DNA of 64,000 bases, from NCBI GenBank assembly GCA_045647865.1, contig JAZRMW010000007.1, positions 21,614 to 85,613 on the forward strand, read 5' to 3'. A program made the position numbers and the translations under genes. The DNA comes from Phocaeicola_A sp045647865. GTDB taxonomy: Bacteria; Bacteroidota; Bacteroidia; Bacteroidales; Bacteroidaceae. Positions within the stretch are counted from its first letter, which is position 1, and each line of letters begins with the position of its first letter. This document shows positions 1 through 7,322 of this stretch, in pieces. The notes under the pieces were generated by a model. It was not told the DNA's origin and ran no database searches. It saw only the letters and a list, made by a program, of their open reading frames with translations.

Positions 1-1
1 A

Positions 2-121
2 GCCGAAAATCGTGAAGTTTCAGTACGAAAACAAGGCGAAGGCGACCAAGGAAGCAAAAAAATTGAAGATTTTGCAAAGATTTTGAACGAAGAAGTTCAA
101 AATATGATAAATAAATATTAA
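2..121 (+). CDS. thrS: Threonyl-tRNA synthetase, C-terminal end (partial)
   Basis: The window opens inside an open frame of 39 codons ending in TAA at 119-121. It reads AENREVSVRKQGEGDQGSKK and then a helical tail ending in MINKY. This matches the end of the anticodon-binding domain of class II threonyl-tRNA synthetase, where the VSVRKxGEGDxGxK stretch is typical. The enzyme charges tRNA-Thr in the cytoplasm. A position immediately upstream of infC is the usual bacterial arrangement (thrS-infC-rpmI-rplT) and supports the call. Everything before the last 39 residues lies outside the window. Confidence 0.85.
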   Translation, partial: AENREVSVRKQGEGDQGSKKIEDFAKILNEEVQNMINKY

Positions 122-178
122 TTTTGCAGCCGCTTAAACATAAGCAACTCGGAAATAAACAATCCGAGTTGCTTTTGT
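119..178 (+). promoter_or_regulatory. Putative infC promoter followed by a terminator/attenuator hairpin
   Basis: TAATTTTG at 119-126 fits the Bacteroidota -7 motif TAnnTTTG and overlaps the thrS stop codon. About 18 bases downstream a perfect 10-bp stem (GCAACTCGGA 144-153, TCCGAGTTGC 163-172, 9-base loop) is followed by TTTTGTGTT, which is intrinsic-terminator architecture. It may simply end thrS transcription. If transcription also starts at the TAATTTTG box, the hairpin would sit in the infC leader and act as an attenuator. No convincing -33 element is seen for this promoter. Confidence 0.55.
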
Positions 179-247
179 GTTAACGATAAAGAATTAAATT
201 AATTAGAGTAAAAACAAAAAGATTCAAAAGAAACAGTAAGTTTTTGA

Positions 248-847
248 ATGAAAAACGACAATCTTAAAGGGCAACACCGAATCAACGAACAGATTCGTGC
301 CAAAGAAGTCCGCATCGTGGGCGATGACATGGAGCCAGCCGTTTATCCTATCGCACAAGCATTGAAAATGGCAGAAGACAGAGAAGTGGACTTGGTGGAA
401 ATTTCACCTAACGCACAACCTCCCGTATGTAAGCTCATCGAATATTCTAAATTTCTTTATCAGTTAAAGAAGCGTCAAAAAGAACAGAAGGCTAAGCAAG
501 TGAAGGTCGATGTAAAGGAAATTCGATTCGGACCCCAGACAGATGACCACGACTACAACTTCAAGCTCAAACATGCCATCGGATTCCTTCAGGATGGTGA
601 CAAAGTAAAAGCATACGTATTCTTCAAAGGACGCAGTATCCTCTTCAAAGAACAAGGTGAAGTTCTTCTCTTGCGTTTTGCCAACGATTTGGAAGAATAT
701 GCCAAGGTGGATCAAATGCCGATACTTGAAGGAAAGCGCATGACCATTTTCCTTAGCCCTAAAAAGGGTATGGCAACAAAGAAAGGAAATGCCGCAACAC
801 AACCCAAACCTGCCAAAGCAGAAAAGAAGGTTGACACTGAAGAGTAA
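248..847 (+). CDS. infC: Translation initiation factor IF-3
   Basis: IF-3 binds the 30S subunit, prevents premature 50S joining and checks start-codon pairing. The 199-residue product has the N-terminal domain at about residues 8-80 (starting GQHRINEQIRAKEVRIVGDD) and the C-terminal domain at about 85-170 (KEIRFGPQTDDHDYNFKLKH). A Lys/Ala-rich tail of about 25 residues makes it longer than the roughly 180-residue E. coli protein. The start is an ordinary ATG rather than the AUU used in E. coli, so start-codon autoregulation of that kind is not indicated. It is first in the infC-rpmI-rplT unit, with 85 bases to rpmI. Confidence 0.96.
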   Translation: MKNDNLKGQHRINEQIRAKEVRIVGDDMEPAVYPIAQALKMAEDREVDLVEISPNAQPPVCKLIEYSKFLYQLKKRQKEQKAKQVKVDVKEIRFGPQTDDHDYNFKLKHAIGFLQDGDKVKAYVFFKGRSILFKEQGEVLLLRFANDLEEYAKVDQMPILEGKRMTIFLSPKKGMATKKGNAATQPKPAKAEKKVDTEE

Positions 848-932
848 AAACAAAAAAAGAAGAAAACGTGCGTAGCGCCATCGGTATAGTGCGCTACCAC
901 ACTATTAATAACAATTTAAACAATTAAAAAAC

Positions 933-1130
933 ATGCCGAAGATTAAGACTAATTCCGGTGCTAAAAAAAGATTCACTCTTACCGGAACAGGAAAGATCAA
1001 GAGAAAACACGCTTTTCACAGCCACATCTTGACAAAGAAGACTAAAAAGCAAAAGAGAAACCTTTGCCATTCAGGTTTGGTACACACTGCCAACGTGGAT
1101 TCAGTAAAGCAACTCCTCTGCATGAAGTAA
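933..1130 (+). CDS. rpmI: 50S ribosomal protein L35
   Basis: This is a 65-residue, strongly basic protein beginning MPKIKTNSGAKKRFTLTGTG, the family signature of L35, and containing the K-rich KRKHAF...KKTKKQKRNL segment. Length and composition match L35 across bacteria. It assembles into the large ribosomal subunit. It lies between infC and rplT in the standard order and on the same strand, so co-transcription is very likely. Confidence 0.97.
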   Translation: MPKIKTNSGAKKRFTLTGTGKIKRKHAFHSHILTKKTKKQKRNLCHSGLVHTANVDSVKQLLCMK

Positions 1131-1195
1131 TCTTTCATCAAAACGAAACAGAGCGAATAGCGTAAAAGAAATTAATTTAAGTTATTAACCGAATG

Positions 1196-1242
1196 TTTAG
1201 CAAAGACAAGTTCACCTATAAAAAACAGAAGGTGGCGCTAAC
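1196..1242 (+). promoter_or_regulatory. Nested hairpin in the rplT leader
   Basis: The 133-base rpmI-rplT spacer contains two nested stems: TTAGC 1197-1201 with GCTAA 1237-1241, and inside it CACCT 1213-1217 with AGGTG 1230-1234. L20 represses its own operon through leader RNA structures in other bacteria. Whether this one binds L20 is inference; I do not recognise it as a known leader family. Confidence 0.3.
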
Positions 1243-1263
1243 GTTCAAAAAGAATTAAAAACT

Positions 1264-1608
1264 ATGCCAAGATCAGTAAATCATGTAGCTTCTAGAGCTA
1301 AGAGAAAGAAAATTTTAGGTCTTACCCGTGGATATTTCGGTGCTCGTAAGAATGTATGGACCGTTGCTAAGAACACTTGGGAAAAGGGTCTTACTTATGC
1401 ATTCCGTGACCGTCGTAACAAGAAGCGTTCTTTCCGTGCATTGTGGATTCAGCGTATCAACGCTGCCGCTCGCTTGGAAGGTATGTCTTACTCAACATTG
1501 ATGGGTGCCCTTCACAAGGCTGGTATCGAAATCAACCGTAAGGTGTTGGCTGACCTCGCTATGAACCACCCTGAAGCATTCAAGGCTATTGTAGCTAAGG
1601 TAAAGTAA
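1264..1608 (+). CDS. rplT: 50S ribosomal protein L20
   Basis: This 114-residue protein begins MPRSVNHVASRAKRKKILGL and carries the basic helical extension (GYFGARKNVWTVAKN) typical of L20, followed by the globular C-terminal domain (INAAARLEGMSYSTLMGALH). Length and all family blocks are intact. L20 is needed for early 50S assembly and is a known autoregulator of this operon in other bacteria. It is last in the operon and is followed by a strong terminator. Confidence 0.97.
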   Translation: MPRSVNHVASRAKRKKILGLTRGYFGARKNVWTVAKNTWEKGLTYAFRDRRNKKRSFRALWIQRINAAARLEGMSYSTLMGALHKAGIEINRKVLADLAMNHPEAFKAIVAKVK

Positions 1609-1636
1609 GAAAAGAGATTTTCTAGATTTACATAAC

Positions 1637-1676
1637 ATGCCCCGCTTTTCTAATGAGAAGTGGGGCATTGTTTTTT
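1637..1676 (+). terminator. Rho-independent terminator after rplT
   Basis: ATGCCCCGCTT (from 1637) pairs with AAGTGGGGCAT (to 1668) and is followed directly by TGTTTTTT. This is a strong hairpin with a U-run that ends the infC-rpmI-rplT transcript. Confidence 0.88.
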
Positions 1677-1733
1677 AGAATTAAATATTCTATATCCCCG
1701 AAAAGCCAAACTATGTATTTCAGTATTACAATG

Positions 1734-1760
1734 AAAAAGGATGTATCTTAAGACACATCC
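1734..1760 (-). terminator. Terminator of tRNA-Gly
   Basis: On the minus strand a GGATGTGTC-TTAA-GATACATCC hairpin (1739-1760) is followed by TTTTT (1738-1734), 25 bases beyond the tRNA 3' end. It fits an intrinsic terminator for the tRNA-Gly transcript. Confidence 0.8.
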
Positions 1761-1784
1761 TCTCAACTCATATATTTCCTCAAG

Positions 1785-1857
1785 AGCGGCAAACGGGGTT
1801 CGAACCCGCGACCCTCAGCTTGGGAAGCTGATGCTCTACCAACTGAGCTACTGCCGC
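1785..1857 (-). tRNA. tRNA-Gly (anticodon CCC)
   Basis: The minus strand folds into a complete cloverleaf. The acceptor stem is GCGGCAG with TTGCCGC, and the D arm contains AGCTCAGTTGGTAGAGC. The anticodon stem TCAGC/GCTGA has loop TTCCCAA, giving anticodon CCC that reads GGG. The T arm contains the GGTTCGAACCC signature and the discriminator base is U. CCA is not encoded. Length is 73 bases. Confidence 0.95.
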
Positions 1858-1988
1858 ATAAATGCTTTGCAAAAGTACGAAAGAATTATTAACGGACAAA
1901 CACTTGAACAAAAAAAAATTCTCGAGCTTAAAAAAAATATTCAAGAAAAGATTTTTTAGTGAAAAGAACAGATTTTTATTGCTGAATA

Positions 1989-2020
1989 TTTGGAAATTTC
2001 AATCATTAGCTCTATCTTTG
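1989..2020 (+). promoter_or_regulatory. Bacteroidota promoter for the small RNA
   Basis: TTTG at 1989-1992 and TATCTTTG at 2013-2020 are separated by 20 bases, matching the -33/-7 arrangement of the Bacteroidota primary sigma factor. Transcription should begin at about 2027, just before the paired ends of the RNA. Confidence 0.8.
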
Positions 2021-2026
2021 TACTAC

Positions 2027-2208
2027 GAAAAAGCTAAAGGCCGTATCAGTCAGATTGGGAAACTCATCAAATAATCTGAAATGCCGAGAATAGCTTCGTT
2101 CATCAATGGCGTGCCGCCCCTTCGTGGTTAGGCGGATTACAAAGAGGAACGGGCCCTCAAATCCTTCTACTCGGAGTTTCATCATCATCACTGGTACGGC
2201 CGTTTTTA
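2027..2208 (+). ncRNA. Structured small RNA downstream of rplT (Bacteroidales-1-like, possibly 6S-type)
   Basis: No plausible ORF explains this segment. Its ends pair over 12 bp: GGCCGTATCAGT (2039-2050) with ACTGGTACGGCC (2190-2201), one G-U pair, followed by a U-rich run from 2203. Internal stems include CAGATT/AATCTG (2051-2056 with 2073-2078), CCGAG/CTCGG (2084-2088 with 2170-2174) and CCGCC/GGCGG (2114-2118 with 2131-2135). A near-consensus promoter precedes it. The Bacteroidales-1 RNA motif is known to have exactly these traits: a Bacteroidota promoter, a terminator end, and a position downstream of L20. The family name rests on that context, not on a covariance search. A 6S-like function is an alternative. 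Confidence 0.75.
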
Positions 2209-2231
2209 TATTTATTTCTCAACCATCCACT

Positions 2232-3260
2232 TTACTTTATCCCCCTTTTATTCAGAGCCTGCTGATATCGGCGTGCATTAGCATTATGTTGGGCGAGGGT
2301 AGTAGCAAAATTATGAGTACCCGAAAAATCTTCTTTAGCACACATGTACAGATAATTATGCTTGACAGGATTAAGCACAGCTTCAAGAGCCGCCATAGAA
2401 GGAATGCGGATAGGCCCCGGAGGAAGTCCCTTATATATATAGGTATTATAAGGAGAATCAATAGCCAGATGCTTATTGAGAATGCGACGCAAAGTAGGAT
2501 CACCAGTGGCAAACTTCACAGTAGGGTCAGCCTGTAGGAGCATTCCCCGATGCAAACGATTGAGATAAAGACCTGCAACAATAGGCTTTTCGGCATTTAC
2601 AGCAGTCTCTTCATCCACAATAGATGCTAAAGTTGACACTTCAACAGGAGTAAGCCCCAAAGCTTCGGCTTTTTCCTTACGAGCATTATTCCAATAAGTT
2701 GTGTACTCTTTTTGAAAACGTTGCAAAAGATTCCCTACTGAAATATTCCAATAAACTTCATAAGTGTTGGGAATAAAGAGTATAGGTAGAGTAGATTCCG
2801 TATATCCTAAACTATCTACACGGCTTTTATCTGTCAAATATGCCATAATTTCCTCTTCACTAATCATCAATTGTTTAGATAACGATTGTGCCATACGGTC
2901 AATTGTACGCACACTGGGTACAACCAATCTGACAGGCGATTGCCATCCAAGCCTCATACGACGAACAGCCGTACGCAAATTATCATCCGCATTAAAAGCA
3001 TAGCATCCAGGCTTCACCTGAGTATATCCTTCATATTGCATCAACCAATCAAAAGCTTTTGGCTTCTGGGGTGAAAGAACCTCCTGTACTTTATGACTGA
3101 CAGAATCTGGAGTATCATCACGATCTATATATATGCGGGCCTCTCCTGCAATGCGAAATGCTGGTGTAAAGAATGTATCGTAAATCAAATATCCGACAAT
3201 AACTGCTGTAATCTGCAAAATCAACACTGAAGACAATAATACGAGATGTTTCCTTTTCAT
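2232..3260 (-). CDS. mltG: Endolytic murein transglycosylase MltG
   Basis: MltG cuts nascent peptidoglycan strands in the inner membrane and sets glycan length. The start chosen is the ATG at 3260 (MKRKHLVLL), because a TACATTTG promoter box at 3303-3310 lies downstream of the longest possible start. The 342-residue product has one N-terminal membrane helix (about residues 5-26), a LysM-like middle part and the YceG domain. The domain includes ASIVDEETA, then GLYLNRLHRGMLLQADPTVKF, then the LPPGPI block. At the usual ASIVEKET catalytic motif the first acidic residue is Asp, followed by Glu-Glu. It converges on the small RNA. Confidence 0.9.
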   Translation of the reverse strand: MKRKHLVLLSSVLILQITAVIVGYLIYDTFFTPAFRIAGEARIYIDRDDTPDSVSHKVQEVLSPQKPKAFDWLMQYEGYTQVKPGCYAFNADDNLRTAVRRMRLGWQSPVRLVVPSVRTIDRMAQSLSKQLMISEEEIMAYLTDKSRVDSLGYTESTLPILFIPNTYEVYWNISVGNLLQRFQKEYTTYWNNARKEKAEALGLTPVEVSTLASIVDEETAVNAEKPIVAGLYLNRLHRGMLLQADPTVKFATGDPTLRRILNKHLAIDSPYNTYIYKGLPPGPIRIPSMAALEAVLNPVKHNYLYMCAKEDFSGTHNFATTLAQHNANARRYQQALNKRGIK

Positions 3261-3302
3261 AAGTACAATAAAAAATATGCGTAAGTATGTAAAATAAGAC
3301 TG

Positions 3303-3310
3303 CAAATGTA
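3303..3310 (-). promoter_or_regulatory. Promoter -7 box for mltG
   Basis: The minus strand reads TACATTTG (TAnnTTTG) 43 bases upstream of the chosen mltG start, with TTG about 20 bases further upstream. It supports the shorter start. Confidence 0.55.
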
Positions 3311-3424
3311 ATCTTTCTTACAAACTTACGCAACTTTTTCAGAAAGAATTAAGAAGATAAAGGATATTCACAGCTTAACACATTTGGTTTTTCATTTCTC
3401 CTTTACCTCCCCAAATTTCTCCTT

Positions 3425-3898
3425 TCATTCATCCATACGCACAATATCGTAACTTGTGTCGGTAGTCATTTCCATCAAGCTATCGTTTACCATGCGTAAG
3501 GTAGTGTCATTTACAATAAGAAAGTAAATGGGAGGTTCACCCGTATTAGGAGTCAGTTTTACTGCTTTTTTCGGATGTTTGTTCACCATCTTGTGAATCT
3601 TTTGTTGTTTTCCCTTTGTCTTGAAGTTCATATTCTTGCCAGGTCCTTGCGCATCCAAGTATATCATATCAAGAGTAAATAGGGTATCCTTCCCATTAAT
3701 TTCTTCATTCAATGTCAAGATATAGTCAATACCCGGACCATCAGCAGCAGGTAATGTCCCATAAAAAACTTCTGCGATGTCCTCGACACCTGCAGAATCG
3801 GTTGCAATCACATCTATTTCTGCCACGTTGTTCTGCTGTTTGGAGTGGCATGATGCCAAGGCGGCTACAAAAGCTGCCAACATAAAAACTTTTTTCAT
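3425..3898 (-). CDS. Small lipoprotein of unknown function
   Basis: The 157-residue product begins MKKVFMLAAFVAALASC. This is a short basic n-region, a hydrophobic core and a lipobox (LASC), so it should be exported, lipidated at Cys17 and membrane-anchored. The mature part is polar, with repeated threonine and aspartate (for example DTLFTLDMIYLD and VNDTTLRMVNDSLMEMTTD). Its pattern of alternating strands resembles NlpE/copper-resistance-type small beta-barrel lipoproteins, but I cannot assign a family. It stands alone between mltG (same strand) and the divergent arabinofuranosidase gene. Confidence 0.75.
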   Translation of the reverse strand: MKKVFMLAAFVAALASCHSKQQNNVAEIDVIATDSAGVEDIAEVFYGTLPAADGPGIDYILTLNEEINGKDTLFTLDMIYLDAQGPGKNMNFKTKGKQQKIHKMVNKHPKKAVKLTPNTGEPPIYFLIVNDTTLRMVNDSLMEMTTDTSYDIVRMDE

Positions 3899-3985
3899 TG
3901 TCTCTTTTCAATTAATTGGTTTGCTTTTATAACACAATTCATTACATTTTGTTTGAAATGATTTACGTATTCTTGTTTTTTATTG

Positions 3986-3993
3986 TATCTTTG
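3986..3993 (+). promoter_or_regulatory. Promoter -7 box for the GH51 gene
   Basis: TATCTTTG matches TAnnTTTG and lies 47 bases before the ATG at 4041; start of transcription would be near 4000. Confidence 0.65.
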
Positions 3994-4040
3994 CCCACAA
4001 AAGTATTATATAATTATTTACCTTTATAAATAAAGTAAAC

Positions 4041-5600
4041 ATGAAAAAAGCAATCTTAGGAGTTGCCCTTTTGGCAACCCTTCCGATGATGGCTCAACAA
4101 AAAGCAACCATCACCGTACACCCTGAACAGGGTAAAGAGATTATCAGTAAACACATCTACGGCCAGTTTGCAGAACACTTGGGTACTTGTATCTACGGTG
4201 GTTTGTGGGTAGGTGAGGATTCATCCATCCCCAATACCAATGGATACCGCAATGATGTACTGAATGCATTGAAGAGTCTGCAAATCCCCAACCTGCGTTG
4301 GCCGGGCGGCTGCTTTGCCGACGAGTATCACTGGATGGATGGTATTGGTCCCAAGGAGAATCGCCCTCGCATGGTAAATAACAACTGGGGTGGAACTGTA
4401 GAGGACAACAGCTTTGGTACGCACGAGTTCTTGAACCTGTGCGAACTGCTCGGATGCGAACCTTACGTAAGTATGAACGTAGGTAGCGGTACCGTACAAG
4501 AAACCGCCCAATGGGTAGAATACATGACCGCTGAAGACGGCCCCATGGCCAAGTTGCGCAAACAGAATGGACGCGAAAAACCTTGGAAAGTGAAATTCAT
4601 CGGTGTAGGTAATGAAAGTTGGGGATGTGGCGGAAACATGCGCCCTGAATATTATGCCGACCTTTATCGTCGCTATCAGACTTATTGCCGTGAATATAAC
4701 GGGAACCGTCTGTTCAAGATTGCCAGTGGTGCAAGTGACTATGACTACAACTGGACAGAAGTATTGATGAAAAATGCAGGAGGTCAAATGCAAGGACTTT
4801 CTTTACACTACTACACATGCGCCGGATGGTCAGGCAGTAAAGGTTCTGCAACAAAGTTTGATGATGCTCAATATTATTGGGCTTTGGGTAAATGCCTTGA
4901 GATTGAACCAGTAATGCAGAAACACATTGAAATCATGAACAAATACGACCGTCGCAAACGCGTGGCTCTGATGTTGGACGAGTGGGGTACATGGTGGGAC
5001 GAAGAACCCGGTACCATCCGCGGACACCTCTATCAGCAGAATACCATGCGCGATGCATTCGTTGCTGCTCTCACACTGAACGTATTCCACAAATATACAG
5101 ACCGTCTGAAGATGGCAAACATTGCCCAAATTGCCAACGTACTCCAAAGTATGATTCTCACCAAAGAAGACAAGATGGTGCTTACTCCAACTTACCACGT
5201 GTTCGACATGTACAAAGTACACCAAGAGGCAACCCACTTGCCCATTGATATTGTTTGTGACACCATGAGCGTACGTCACGACTACTTTGGACGCGGTGAA
5301 GGTGAACGCCAACTTCCCATGATGAGTGCAACAGCTTCACGCGACAAGAACGGTATCATCCATATCTCATTGGCTAATGTAAGCTTGAAAGAGACAAGCG
5401 AAGTGGAATTGAACTTGAACGACTTGAAGGTAAAGAATGTTACCGGTACTATCCTCACGTCAAAACACATTGAGGATTGTAACACATTCGAAAACCCGAA
5501 CCTCGTAAAGCCAGAAGTATTCAAAGGCGCCAAGTTGAATAAGGGTGTATTGAAAGTGAAACTCCCAGCTATGTCTATCGTAGCCTTGGAGGTGAAGTAA
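4041..5600 (+). CDS. Secreted alpha-L-arabinofuranosidase, GH51
   Basis: The enzyme removes terminal alpha-L-arabinofuranose from arabinan or arabinoxylan oligosaccharides. The 519-residue protein has a signal peptide (MKKAILGVALLATLPMMAQQ, likely cleaved after the AQ region). A (beta/alpha)8 domain follows, holding LRWPGGCFADEYHWMDGIGP, the acid/base Glu192 in GVGNESWG and the nucleophile Glu314 in LMLDEWGTWW. The C-terminal beta-sandwich ends in LPAMSIVALEVK. Family length (about 500) is matched. It is monocistronic with its own promoter and is followed by a periodic palindrome. Another GH51 domain occurs at 53.1-55.7 kb, so arabinose-containing glycans are a probable substrate of this organism. 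Confidence 0.92.
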   Translation: MKKAILGVALLATLPMMAQQKATITVHPEQGKEIISKHIYGQFAEHLGTCIYGGLWVGEDSSIPNTNGYRNDVLNALKSLQIPNLRWPGGCFADEYHWMDGIGPKENRPRMVNNNWGGTVEDNSFGTHEFLNLCELLGCEPYVSMNVGSGTVQETAQWVEYMTAEDGPMAKLRKQNGREKPWKVKFIGVGNESWGCGGNMRPEYYADLYRRYQTYCREYNGNRLFKIASGASDYDYNWTEVLMKNAGGQMQGLSLHYYTCAGWSGSKGSATKFDDAQYYWALGKCLEIEPVMQKHIEIMNKYDRRKRVALMLDEWGTWWDEEPGTIRGHLYQQNTMRDAFVAALTLNVFHKYTDRLKMANIAQIANVLQSMILTKEDKMVLTPTYHVFDMYKVHQEATHLPIDIVCDTMSVRHDYFGRGEGERQLPMMSATASRDKNGIIHISLANVSLKETSEVELNLNDLKVKNVTGTILTSKHIEDCNTFENPNLVKPEVFKGAKLNKGVLKVKLPAMSIVALEVK

Positions 5601-5610
5601 ACGACAAGTA

Positions 5611-5680
5611 ACAAGCTACGAGCTACAAGTGAACAGTTCTGTGCCACAATGCCTGCTCATCACCTGTAGCTCGTAGTTCT
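5611..5680. repeat. Periodic palindrome, word AGCTACG
   Basis: AAGCTACGAGCTACAAGTG in the left arm pairs with CACCTGTAGCTCGTAGTTC in the right arm. Each arm is a tandem of a 7-base word (AGCTACG / CGTAGCT). It follows the stop of the GH51 gene by 10 bases but has no U-run on the plus strand. The same word recurs at 21773-21789 and 38132-38172. Confidence 0.75.
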
Positions 5681-5703
5681 TCACTTAAAAAACGAATTAT
5701 TTT

Positions 5704-5734
5704 TTTGCAGATTCACAAAAAAGCATTACTTTTG
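5704..5734 (+). promoter_or_regulatory. Promoter of tRNA-Thr
   Basis: TTTG (5704-5707), a 19-base spacer and TACTTTTG (5727-5734) form a full Bacteroidota promoter 26 bases before the tRNA. Confidence 0.8.
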
Positions 5735-5760
5735 CAACCGCTTTCAAAAGAAAGTTGTTT

Positions 5761-5833
5761 GCCGAAATAACTCAGTTGGTAGAGTAGCTCATTCGTAATG
5801 AGCAAGTCGCGGGTTCGAGTCCCGCTTTCGGCT
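5761..5833 (+). tRNA. tRNA-Thr (anticodon CGU)
   Basis: This is a complete cloverleaf. The acceptor stem is GCCGAAA with TTTCGGC. The anticodon stem is GCTCA/TGAGC with loop TTCGTAA, giving anticodon CGT that reads ACG. The T loop is GGTTCGAGTCC and the discriminator is U. CCA is not encoded. Confidence 0.95.
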
Positions 5834-5843
5834 CTGATAGACG

Positions 5844-5888
5844 AAAAAAGGGATTGCATCCACATATGGGTACAATCCTTTTTTTTAT
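5844..5888 (+). terminator. Terminator of tRNA-Thr
   Basis: AAAAGGGATTG pairs with CAATCCTTTT across a 16-base loop, ending in a run of eight T. It directly follows the tRNA. Confidence 0.85.
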
Positions 5889-5973
5889 TTTAGACAGAAG
5901 AACAAAGAACAGGAAGTATTTTCGTTATGCTTATATCCTAATATTCTTATGACTAAAAAAGGCATTCACCTGA

Positions 5974-6462
5974 TTACTTAATCTCAATGCTCTTCACACT
6001 TTCCACTTTAGTTTCAGGCTTCGTTTTAGGAAGACGAATTTTCAATACGCCATTATTCATCTTCGCGCAAATTTCCTCACGGTTCACATCATCGGGAAGG
6101 ATAAGTGTCTGTTGGAATTTGGTGTACGAGAACTCACGACGCAAGTAGCGCGGCTCTTTCTCATCCTCCTTCTTTTCCTCTTTCTTTTCGTTTTCCTTAC
6201 CATCGCATCCGCAATCGGAACTTTTACACTTTTTCTCCATGGTTATCACCAAATCATTCTCCTTGTTGATGTGGATATTAAAGTCCTCCTTACACATACC
6301 GGGTGCAGCCACCTCCACTTTGTACTCCTTCTCGGTCTCCATCACATTGATGGCCGGAGCCGTATTATTGGCTTTCACAACCCAATTGGTGTCAAAAAAA
6401 TCACTGAATATGCTGGGCAACCAACTCTGTCCGGCATTACGTTTCATAGGCATCATACTCAT
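5974..6462 (-). CDS. Small heat-shock protein, Hsp20/alpha-crystallin family
   Basis: This is an ATP-independent holdase that binds unfolding proteins. In the 162 residues the alpha-crystallin domain runs from about residue 38 (PAINVMETEKEYKVEVAAPG) to 147. It includes the family ending NNGVLKIRLPK (G-V-L pattern) and the RREFSYTKFQQTLILPDDV strand block. Unusually, the loop between the two sheets carries an insert with CKSSDCGCDG followed by a run of Lys/Glu/Asp. Bacteroidales homologues often have a charged loop here; the three closely spaced cysteines look extra. It is monocistronic; no clear heat-shock promoter was recognised. Confidence 0.92.
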   Translation of the reverse strand: MSMMPMKRNAGQSWLPSIFSDFFDTNWVVKANNTAPAINVMETEKEYKVEVAAPGMCKEDFNIHINKENDLVITMEKKCKSSDCGCDGKENEKKEEKKEDEKEPRYLRREFSYTKFQQTLILPDDVNREEICAKMNNGVLKIRLPKTKPETKVESVKSIEIK

Positions 6463-6640
6463 TTTTCTTCTTTCATTAATCTGTTAAACAATTATTTTAA
6501 TCTTGAGAATGCCTTCGCCGTCCAACACTCTGTCACTTCTGAATCTCAAAAGAAAGGGGAGAACCAGTGTCACGCTTGCCATTCCGATGTTCCCTCAATC
6601 ATGTGGTAGGTTTCGTTTATTTGCTCAATAAGACCTCAAA

Positions 6641-6719
6641 GACGACACGAGGCTGAACCGGCTTCGGCATTCACTCTGATAAATGAATGAATGACCCGAC
6701 AGGTTCAACCTCGCGTCGA
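6641..6719. repeat. Long imperfect intergenic palindrome
   Basis: GACGACACGAGGCTGAACC (6641-6659) pairs with GGTTCAACCTCGCGTCG (6702-6718) with two mismatches. A second internal stem (CATTCA/TGAATG) lies in the loop. It sits between two minus-strand genes, 35 bases beyond the end of the AlaX-like gene, and lacks a clear U-run. It probably marks the 3' end of that transcript. Confidence 0.65.
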
Positions 6720-6753
6720 TTATTTAAATAATAAAAAGGATTCTTGACTTTTT

Positions 6754-7215
6754 CTATTCTATCAGTTTGAAGACAATGCGAAAGACACCTTCTTCATATC
6801 GCCAGCTATTGATTTTGAAGGTACCAATCTCGCTAGTATTCTCCACATGAGCACCTATACAGGCACACACGTCATAATCACCAATACGCACAAGACGAAG
6901 AGTGGCACTGGCATCATCTGGTAACTTACTTGTATCCACCTCTGGTGGCAAGTTGTCGCGTGTGGCAAACTCGTACGTTACGGATAAGCCCTGAGAGATA
7001 ACTTCATTCATCCGACGCTCAATCTCCTGCACCTGTTCTTCAGTAGGGCATTCGGGTAGGGGCCAACTGATTTTACTCTTCTTACGCTCGATATGTGCAT
7101 TGCGTGAGCGTTCGCATCCGAACATCCGTATCATTGTCTGATTCAACAGATGCTCTGCCGTGTGACTTTGGGGATGCTCCTGCTTATTATGTTCGTTCAA
7201 TATAGGTTCTTCCAT
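6754..7215 (-). CDS. AlaX-like tRNA-editing protein
   Basis: Free-standing AlaX proteins hydrolyse mischarged seryl- or glycyl-tRNA(Ala) and resemble the editing domain of alanyl-/threonyl-tRNA synthetases. The 153-residue product has the metal motif HTAEH (His18, His22) and a CIGAH motif (Cys119, His123), the usual HxxxH plus CxxxH set. The SEIGTFKI stretch is typical of this domain. The alanyl-tRNA synthetase catalytic domain is absent, so this is a trans-editing form. Substrate specificity cannot be read from the sequence. Confidence 0.85.
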   Translation of the reverse strand: MEEPILNEHNKQEHPQSHTAEHLLNQTMIRMFGCERSRNAHIERKKSKISWPLPECPTEEQVQEIERRMNEVISQGLSVTYEFATRDNLPPEVDTSKLPDDASATLRLVRIGDYDVCACIGAHVENTSEIGTFKINSWRYEEGVFRIVFKLIE

Positions 7216-7322
7216 AATAGTTTGGTTCTTGAGTTTTGTTTATAGAATTTTGTCGTGCAAAAGTATTCAATCTTGGCCAAACCTCCATAGAAACATCTTA
7301 AAATTTGAAAAACTATTCCTTC

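Noticed and set aside
1741..2537. Short plus-strand open frames across tRNA-Gly, the small RNA and mltG
   Set aside because: They run through the antisense of the tRNA and mltG and across RNA stems, have no ribosome-binding sites and read as random peptides.
4221..5312. Long open frames antisense to the GH51 gene
   Set aside because: They are shadows of a strongly supported coding gene; composition bias of the codons explains them.
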